A stretch of DNA of 7,931 nucleotides. Origin: Spirochaetaceae bacterium. GTDB lineage: Bacteria > Spirochaetota > Spirochaetia > B11-G9. The first letter of the stretch is position 1. Every line of letters begins with the position of its first letter. Made by a program: the position numbers and the translations under genes. Below are positions 1 through 5,075 of this stretch, in pieces. Below the pieces are notes generated by a model. It had not been told where the DNA came from and ran no database searches. It worked only from the letters and a program-made list of their open reading frames with translations. The stretch lies in contig JAUVLL010000143.1 in NCBI GenBank assembly GCA_030600745.1, forward strand, positions 1 through 7,931. The letters are read 5' to 3'.

Positions 1-114
1 AAGCTCTGGTTCGCTATCTGAACTGGGATTTTACGGCTTTATAATTTAATTCTCTTTATAGGCATGGCATACGAAATAAACGGTAAGGACAAACACAAGG
101 TTCGCCCCTAAGAT

Positions 115-483
115 TTATAATTCCACCTCTGATACTGTCAGGGTATTACCATCAGGATCCTGAAACTTAAACATTCTCATTCCCTGTTCTGAAAACTCTC
201 TTATCTCTCCAACAAGTTTAACATTGTGTGATTCAAGAAATTTTCTAAATCCATCCAGATCATCTATTCCCAGTGTCAGAAAATTATTTAAAGGATAATT
301 GCCTTCACCTGCCCATTTGTTAAGAGCAAAAAATGTATTTGGAGCTCCGGGAACAGATAATTCCACCCAACCGTCTGACTCAAAAACTATCTTACACCCT
401 AAAATATCAGCATAAAAATCCGTGGATATTTTTGTGTTCTTAACCCACAGAAACGATATTACATTTTTATAGACTGGTTTCAT
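115..483 (-). CDS. VOC-fold (glyoxalase/bleomycin-resistance-like) small protein, probably not a metalloenzyme
   Basis: This 122-residue protein has the length and pattern of a single VOC-superfamily subunit: an N-terminal strand, then Phe23-Tyr24 followed by a Leu-Gly turn (28-29), and a C-terminal Asp-Pro-Asp-Gly-Asn turn (109-113) before the last strand. Such proteins usually dimerise in the cytoplasm. The positions that carry His/Glu metal ligands in glyoxalase I or dioxygenase members appear to be Ile/Ser (9-10), Leu/Thr near 69-70 and Thr115, so a ligand-binding or sequestering role is more likely than glyoxalase chemistry. The start is supported by a strong Shine-Dalgarno (GGAG at 490-493, 6 bases from ATG). 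The ATG lies inside the end of the stnC-like gene (17-bp overlap), so it is last in the redox operon and probably translationally coupled. The substrate is unknown. Confidence in the fold is high and in any specific function low. Confidence 0.85.
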   Translation of the reverse strand: MKPVYKNVISFLWVKNTKISTDFYADILGCKIVFESDGWVELSVPGAPNTFFALNKWAGEGNYPLNNFLTLGIDDLDGFRKFLESHNVKLVGEIREFSEQGMRMFKFQDPDGNTLTVSEVEL

Positions 484-2551
484 TCTCTGCTCCTTTTTCG
501 GCTCCCTTTTGATACATAATACCTGCTGTTGGGCAAACTGTTACACATTCACCACAACCGTCACAGATGGTGTCAACCAGAGATCTTCCAAAGGGAGCGA
601 CCATCCTGGTACCAAATCCTCTGCCCACATAGGCAAGTACATTAAATCCTTTTATCTCTGCACAGGCACGGACACATGCTCCGCAGTTAATACATTTGTT
701 AACTTCCATCTTAATAGCAGGATGGGTATAATCGTTCTGAAAATCACGAATATCACCTGCAAAATAGGACTGATCCGCACCATACTCTGTGGCATAAATA
801 CGAAGCTTACATTCATCTGCTGCTTCACAACCACATTCAAGACAACGTTCGGCCTCTTCCCTTGCTTTGTCCCTGGTGAAACCTGTCTCTATCTCAGCAA
901 ATGTTGTTACCCGTTCTTTATCAGCTATCAACGGCATTTCTACCTTTGCCTTTTTCTCATAACCCTTAAAAACTTCTTCACTTATATCCTCAAGCTCACC
1001 CATTGTAGAATTGAACAGTACCGGTTCTCCTGTAACTTCTTCACCTTTAAGGTACTGATCTACCGAGTAAGCGGCTTTTCTGGCATTTCCAACTGCTCTT
1101 ACAGCAATATCTGCACCTGTCTGACAATCTCCACAGGTAAAAATTCCAGGTCTGTCTGTCATAAAGGTATCGGGGTCGGCAACTATTGTTCCCCATCGCG
1201 TTAGTCCTACTCCAGTATCCACAATACCATCTGTTACAACCTTCTGTCCGATTGCACTTATAATTGAAGAAGCTTCAATCTCAAACTCTGAACCTTTAAT
1301 AGGTACAGGCCTTCTTCTTCCGCTGGCATCTGGTTCCCCTAATTCCATTCTAATAGCCTGGACAGTAACATCAGATCCATTTTGCTCAACCTTTATCGGA
1401 GCTGCCAGAAAATCAATCTTTACCCCTTCGTGAAGAGCTTCATCAATTTCAAAGCTGCTTGCAGGCATCTCTGCTCTTGTTCGTCTGTAAAGTACGGTTA
1501 CTTCTGCACCTTTTCGGATTGCAGTTCTGGCAACATCGATAGCGGTATTCCCACCACCAACAACTACTACTTTCTTACCAATGTCCGGATCCCCGTCCTC
1601 ACCAATCTGCCCAAGATAATCAATACCGGAATAAACTCCCGGCAAATCTTCACCTTCAACTCTCATAGAAGATGCACCCTGGGCTCCTATAGCTATTACA
1701 AGAGCATCGTAATCTACTTCCAGGTGTTTGGTACTTATATCCCGGCCAATTACAGTATTATATTTAACTTCCACTCCCATTCGTTCAATTGCATCAAATT
1801 CATCTTTCAGGGTTTCATCCGTCAATCTGTAATAGGGAATACCATATCTAAGCATACCCCCGGATTTTGCATGAGCTTCAAAAACTGTAACAGAATGTCC
1901 CTGAAGGCGTAAGAAATATGCTGCTGTCATACCCGCTGGGCCTGCACCAATAATTGCTACATGTTTATTGGTATCAGAAGCTGGTTCCGGTAGTTGAACC
2001 TGACCGAATTCTTTAATTTCTGTATCCGAAATATACCTCTTCATATAACATATGGAGATCGATTCCTCCACCCTGTTTCTACGGCAGGCTGTTTCACATG
2101 GCCTTGGGCATATTCGTCCAAGAGCACCGGGTATCGGAGCCTTTTCTCTAATAAGTTTTGCCGCTTCTGATTCCTTTCCCTCTCTTACAAGAGCAAGAAA
2201 GCCCTGTATATCTATAGATGAAGGGCAGGCCACTGTACAGGGGGCTACACAATCCCCCGAATGATCGGAAAGGAGCAGATTCAGGTTCATTCTTCTACTT
2301 TCTCTGATCTCATCAGACTCAACTGTAACAGACATACCGTCTGTTACCTTTGTTGCACAGGACGGAACAAGATTACCTCTGCCACCGTCTATTTTTACAA
2401 CACAGAGGAAACAGCTGGTAAATGGTTCAAGACCCTCAGCATGACAGAGAGTTGGAATTTCAAATCCAGCTATTTTTGAAGCCTGTAATATTGTTGAACC
2501 TTCTTCTATCTCTACATCAATTCCATTTATCTTTACATTCACTAAAGCCAT
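467..2551 (-). CDS. stnC: NADP(H)-binding FAD/iron-sulfur subunit of a bifurcating transhydrogenase (StnC/NfnB-like)
   Basis: This 694-residue protein has several domains. Residues 1-80 form a NuoG/HydA-like [2Fe-2S] domain (Cys36, 47, 50, 65). Residues 95-175 form a GltD/DPD-like double [4Fe-4S] region (Cys101, 105, 109 and 148, 152, 156). Residues 195-500 form the GltD-type flavoprotein, with an FAD Rossmann motif (Gly202-x-Gly204), a second dinucleotide motif Gly-Gly-Gly-Asn (332-335), paired arginines 356-357 typical of NADP(H) binding, and the closing FAD Gly-Asp motif (474-475). A Cys cluster follows at 570-581, then two ferredoxin-type CxxCxxCxxxC motifs (620-630 and 663-673) resembling those of HydA/NuoG. 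The architecture fits the subunit that exchanges electrons with NADP(H) in the Stn-type NADH/ferredoxin:NADP oxidoreductase. It starts 1 base after the stnB-like stop, with AGAGGT 8 bases upstream of ATG. No H-cluster domain is present, so it is not a hydrogenase catalytic subunit. The gene name is by architecture and order, not by alignment. Confidence 0.85.
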   Translation of the reverse strand: MALVNVKINGIDVEIEEGSTILQASKIAGFEIPTLCHAEGLEPFTSCFLCVVKIDGGRGNLVPSCATKVTDGMSVTVESDEIRESRRMNLNLLLSDHSGDCVAPCTVACPSSIDIQGFLALVREGKESEAAKLIREKAPIPGALGRICPRPCETACRRNRVEESISICYMKRYISDTEIKEFGQVQLPEPASDTNKHVAIIGAGPAGMTAAYFLRLQGHSVTVFEAHAKSGGMLRYGIPYYRLTDETLKDEFDAIERMGVEVKYNTVIGRDISTKHLEVDYDALVIAIGAQGASSMRVEGEDLPGVYSGIDYLGQIGEDGDPDIGKKVVVVGGGNTAIDVARTAIRKGAEVTVLYRRTRAEMPASSFEIDEALHEGVKIDFLAAPIKVEQNGSDVTVQAIRMELGEPDASGRRRPVPIKGSEFEIEASSIISAIGQKVVTDGIVDTGVGLTRWGTIVADPDTFMTDRPGIFTCGDCQTGADIAVRAVGNARKAAYSVDQYLKGEEVTGEPVLFNSTMGELEDISEEVFKGYEKKAKVEMPLIADKERVTTFAEIETGFTRDKAREEAERCLECGCEAADECKLRIYATEYGADQSYFAGDIRDFQNDYTHPAIKMEVNKCINCGACVRACAEIKGFNVLAYVGRGFGTRMVAPFGRSLVDTICDGCGECVTVCPTAGIMYQKGAEKGAENETSL

Positions 2552-2552
2552 C

Positions 2553-4307
2553 TTACACTACCTCTATTGCGTTAAAGTTACATGCTTCAATACAGAGTCC
2601 GCATCGGGTACATGTTTCAGGATCAATTACATGGATTTTTTTTCGCCCGCCCTCAATTGCACCGACGGGACAAACCCTGGCGCAAAGAGTACACCCAGTA
2701 CAATTATCTGGAATTACCTGGATAGTAATGAGTGATTTACACACTCCTGCCGGACATTTATGGTCCTTTATATGAGCTTCATACTCTTCCCTGAAATACT
2801 TGATAGTAGTCAAAACAGGATTAGGGGCAAGTTGTCCAAGACCGCAAAGGGAAGTTTTTGAGATATGACCTGCAAGCTCCTCGAGCTTATCCAGATCCTC
2901 CATCACACCATTTCCCTCCGTAATTCGGGTAAGAATCTCCAGCATCCTCTTTGTACCTATGCGACAGAATGTGCACTTTCCACAGCTCTCATTCTGGGTA
3001 AATGCAAGAAAATACCTGGCAACATCAACCATGCAGGTAGAGTCATCCATAACAACCATACCACCGGAACCCATTATTGCACCGGTCTCATTTATTGAAT
3101 CGTAATCAATTGGTGTATCAAATAATCTTTCCGGTATACAGCCCCCCGCGGGCCCTCCCATCTGAACAGCTTTTACGGGATGTCCGGAGGATGTTCCGCC
3201 ACCAATTTCAGTAACAATCTCTCTAATTGTAAGTCCCATGGGAACTTCTATCAGACCACCACGTTTAATTTTACCTGCAAGAGCAAATACCTTGGTGCCA
3301 TAACTGTTTTTAAAAGCATATTTATTGAAAGCCCCTGCTCCATTAAGGATAATAAAAGGTACATTCCCATATGTTTCTACATTATTTATATTTGTCGGGG
3401 ATTTATTTATACCGGAGTTTGCAGGGAATGGAGGGCGTAACCGCGGCATTCCACGTTTACCTTCGATAGAAGCCATAAGAGCCGTTTCTTCTCCGCATAC
3501 AAAAGCACCTGCACCCTCTTTTACATGAAGATGAAAAGAAAAATCAGATCCCATAATGTTATCACCAATAAAATTTTTCTCTTCTCCGGCAGCAATTGCA
3601 ATGCCAAGTCTTTTTATAGCCAGGGGATATTCTGCTCTGCAGTAAATAACACCTTCCTTTGCTCCTGTTGCATAGGCGGCAATAAGCATGCCTTCTATTA
3701 CCTTATGAGGGTCTCCTTCCAGAACAGATCTATCCATAAAGGCACCGGGATCACCCTCATCTGCATTACAGACAAGGTACTTATAATCTCCCTTTGCACC
3801 TGCAAGAAAAGACCATTTAAGACCCGTAAGAAAACCGGCTCCTCCCCTGCCCTTAAGGCCGGATTCTTTTACAATAGAAACAATTTCTTCCGGTTTATAT
3901 TCTTTAATACATATCGCCAGGGCCTTATACCCATCAGCATTAATGTACTCATCGATACTCTCAGGATTGATAATTCCACAATTTTCAAGGACAATCTTTA
4001 CCTGCCTGTCCAGATACTTCTTCCCGTCATCGGAGAGAGCTATAAGATTTTTATCCGAAAATTCGCCTGTCTTTACCGATTCAATTAACTCATCAGCAAA
4101 TTTTTTATCTACATATCCATATCGTCTTCGCTCGCCATTATGCTCAATCTCGACAATGGGTTCGGCATAGCACATACCGACACAGGAGGTAACCTCCAGA
4201 TCCATATTATCTGATTTAAGTTCCTGATCCATGTAATCATAAATATCCTGTGCACCTGCTGCTATTCCACAGGAACCAAGTCCGACAAATACTCTAGTGT
4301 TTTCCAT
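2553..4307 (-). CDS. stnB: NADH-binding FMN/iron-sulfur subunit of a bifurcating transhydrogenase (StnB/HydB/NuoF-like)
   Basis: This 584-residue protein has a thioredoxin-like ferredoxin domain (1-75), a NuoF core (about 110-500), and a C-terminal pair of [4Fe-4S] motifs. The core shows the glycine-rich NADH/FMN loop Gly-Arg-Gly-Gly-Ala-Gly-Phe (153-159), the Asn-Ala-Asp-Glu-Gly-Asp-Pro-Gly-Ala-Phe FMN motif (181-190) and the N3-type cluster ligands Cys442, 445, 448 and 488. The tail has CxxCxxCxxxC at 536-546 and 566-576. Between core and tail, His512/His516, Cys518 and Cys523 match the place where HydB-type proteins carry a zinc site. The C-terminal ferredoxin domain separates it from plain complex I NuoF and places it with HydB/StnB flavoproteins, where the FMN is thought to be the bifurcation site between NADH, ferredoxin and the third subunit. 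The N-terminal domain has only three of the usual four cysteines (13, 42, 46). It overlaps the stnA-like gene by 14 bp and has a Shine-Dalgarno AAGGAA about 8 bases upstream. Confidence 0.9.
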   Translation of the reverse strand: MENTRVFVGLGSCGIAAGAQDIYDYMDQELKSDNMDLEVTSCVGMCYAEPIVEIEHNGERRRYGYVDKKFADELIESVKTGEFSDKNLIALSDDGKKYLDRQVKIVLENCGIINPESIDEYINADGYKALAICIKEYKPEEIVSIVKESGLKGRGGAGFLTGLKWSFLAGAKGDYKYLVCNADEGDPGAFMDRSVLEGDPHKVIEGMLIAAYATGAKEGVIYCRAEYPLAIKRLGIAIAAGEEKNFIGDNIMGSDFSFHLHVKEGAGAFVCGEETALMASIEGKRGMPRLRPPFPANSGINKSPTNINNVETYGNVPFIILNGAGAFNKYAFKNSYGTKVFALAGKIKRGGLIEVPMGLTIREIVTEIGGGTSSGHPVKAVQMGGPAGGCIPERLFDTPIDYDSINETGAIMGSGGMVVMDDSTCMVDVARYFLAFTQNESCGKCTFCRIGTKRMLEILTRITEGNGVMEDLDKLEELAGHISKTSLCGLGQLAPNPVLTTIKYFREEYEAHIKDHKCPAGVCKSLITIQVIPDNCTGCTLCARVCPVGAIEGGRKKIHVIDPETCTRCGLCIEACNFNAIEVV

Positions 4308-4782
4308 CTTTGTATTCCTTTACAATCTTTCGAACTTTACTGGAGGTTAGTTTTCCATAAACCTTATTATCTATCATTACAACCGGCGCAAGGGAACAGC
4401 ATCCCAGACATGCAACCGTCTCCAGAGAAAAAAGCATATCTTCTGTAGTACCACCCTCCTCTACATCCAGCTCATCACAAATAGCAGCTGTAAGCAGATT
4501 AGCTCCCGATACATGACATGCAGTACCCTTACATACCTTTATTAAATGCTTTCCCATTGGTGTAAAACGAAACTGTGAATAGAAAGTTGCTACTCCATAG
4601 ATATTTGATGCTGGAACTTCCATAACATCCGCTACAGCTTCTACAAGATCATCCGGGAGATAAGAGTGTCTTTTTTGAATTTCCTGAAGCAGGGGAATAA
4701 CCTTTTCCGGTTCTGAACCCACTTCTTTAACTATCTGCCGCGCTTCTTCGAGTACAGCGTTACTGCAATCCTTACATGCCAT
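4294..4782 (-). CDS. stnA: NuoE-like [2Fe-2S] thioredoxin-fold subunit (StnA/HydC-like)
   Basis: This 162-residue protein is the usual length for the 24-kDa subunit family. The N-terminal helical half (about 5-70) contains the family's Tyr-Leu-Pro (41-43) and Gly-Val-Ala-Thr-Phe-Tyr-Ser-Gln (63-70) signatures. The thioredoxin-like half binds one [2Fe-2S] cluster through Cys84 and Cys89 (CxxxxC) and Cys125 and Cys129 (CxxxC). Cys128 is an additional cysteine beside the fourth ligand. In HydC, NuoE and StnA this cluster sits next to the FMN of the large flavoprotein and takes part in NADH-linked electron transfer. It is the first gene of the operon. The ATG at 4780-4782 follows AGGAGT (4788-4793) by 5 bases, and its 3' end overlaps the stnB-like start. 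Family assignment is very secure. The Stn label rests on the operon content. Confidence 0.9.
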   Translation of the reverse strand: MACKDCSNAVLEEARQIVKEVGSEPEKVIPLLQEIQKRHSYLPDDLVEAVADVMEVPASNIYGVATFYSQFRFTPMGKHLIKVCKGTACHVSGANLLTAAICDELDVEEGGTTEDMLFSLETVACLGCCSLAPVVMIDNKVYGKLTSSKVRKIVKEYKDGKH

Positions 4783-4797
4783 TAAAAACTCCTATAC

Positions 4798-4856
4798 AAT
4801 GATAAAAAGTGATCAATCTCATTCTTATCAGAATATTTCATTCCTTTTTTATCATT
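4798..4856. promoter_or_regulatory. Near-concentric nested inverted repeats upstream of stnA (possible operator or leader hairpin)
   Basis: Two perfect inverted repeats share almost the same centre. The outer arms are AATGATAAAAA (4798-4808) and its complement (4846-4856). The inner arms are ATTCT (4821-4825) and AGAAT (4830-4834) around a 4-base loop. The stretch between inner and outer arms matches only partly. The element ends 4 bases upstream of the stnA Shine-Dalgarno, so it could be a protein-binding site or, if transcription starts beyond 4856, a hairpin in the 5' leader. It matches no regulator consensus I can name with confidence. AT-richness makes chance repeats easier here. Confidence 0.4.
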
Positions 4857-4885
4857 CTTCCAAAAAAATGAGGATTCGTCATAGT

Positions 4886-4917
4886 AGTATAATAGAGGGA
4901 AAAGATACACAAAAAAT
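4886..4917 (-). promoter_or_regulatory. Weak candidate promoter for the stn-like operon
   Basis: Reading leftward, a TATACT -10 hexamer lies at 4891-4886. The matching -35 region is poor: TTTTGT at 17 bases, or TTGTGT at 15 bases. A start near 4879 would give a leader of roughly 95 bases containing the nested inverted repeats. No better minus-strand promoter was seen between 4783 and 4990, but the region is AT-rich and other -10-like boxes exist, so this is tentative. Confidence 0.25.
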
Positions 4918-4951
4918 TTTATTTATTTTTCTATGATATTGTTCCTCCAGA

Positions 4952-4980
4952 TTGTTTTCAGGTACAAAGAATGGTATACT
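4952..4980 (+). promoter_or_regulatory. Sigma-70-type extended -10 promoter for the envelope gene pair
   Basis: TTGTTT (4952-4957) and TATACT (4975-4980) are separated by exactly 17 bases, and TG at 4972-4973 makes an extended -10. Transcription would begin near 4987 and give a leader of about 90 bases before the ATG at 5076. A perfect TATAAT at 4888-4893 lies farther upstream but has no convincing -35, so this is the preferred plus-strand promoter. Confidence 0.6.
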
Positions 4981-5039
4981 AAATATTACAGAGGAGAAAC
5001 TAATCTATAAGGCATCTCCCGAACTGTCCGGAGAGTAGC

Positions 5040-5071
5040 TTCCCCTCAATGTTTATATTCAATTAGGGGAG
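5040..5071 (+). promoter_or_regulatory. Hairpin sequestering the Shine-Dalgarno of the barrel-transglutaminase gene
   Basis: TTCCCCT (5040-5046) pairs with AGGGGAG (5065-5071, including one G-U), and after a bulged C5047 the bases AAT (5048-5050) pair with ATT (5062-5064), leaving an 11-base loop. The 3' arm is itself the ribosome binding site, ending 4 bases before the ATG. Upstream, TCTCC (5015-5019) can pair with GGAGA (5030-5034), while CTCCC (5016-5020) could alternatively pair with GGGAG (5067-5071) of the ribosome site, so competing folds are possible. No T-tract follows, so it is not an intrinsic terminator. It resembles no riboswitch class I recognise. Confidence 0.5.
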
Positions 5072-5075
5072 TAGT

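Noticed and set aside
3..44. A plus-strand open frame entering from the left edge and stopping at 42-44, reading like a protein tail (Leu-Val-Arg-Tyr-Leu-Asn-Trp)
   Set aside because: Only 13 codons are visible. A convergent gene ending here is plausible, but the segment is too short to support; a second frame is also open to 47-49.
37..60. Short direct repeat CTTTATA at 37-43 and 54-60
   Set aside because: Seven-base repeats are expected by chance in AT-rich sequence and have no supporting context such as an insertion or attachment site.
45..114. Possible terminator after the VOC gene
   Set aside because: No stem with a T-tract could be found on either strand. The operon may end by another mechanism or beyond the window edge.
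509..1204. Long plus-strand open frame of 231 codons opposite the stnC-like gene
   Set aside because: It is Cys/Phe/Ser-rich antisense translation of a strongly conserved redox gene, without a recognisable domain or convincing ribosome site. The same applies to the plus-strand frames at 1382-1912 and 3525-4088.
4294..4782. Reading the NuoE/NuoF-like genes as part of respiratory complex I or a trimeric iron hydrogenase
   Set aside because: The NuoF-like protein has the extra C-terminal double ferredoxin domain absent from complex I. The third subunit has an NADP(H)-type GltD domain and no H-cluster motifs. No membrane subunits are encoded nearby.
4830..4845. Rex-like redox operator (GAATATTTCATTC) upstream of stnA
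   Set aside because: A Rex site would make biological sense for an NADH-linked operon, but the bases do not form the expected long TTGTGA-type palindrome, so the resemblance is too weak to annotate.
5015..5034. Stem TCTCC/GGAGA as an intrinsic terminator or known riboswitch
   Set aside because: The stem is only 5 bp with a 10-base loop and no T-tract, and I match it to no riboswitch class. It is kept only as part of the leader folding discussion.
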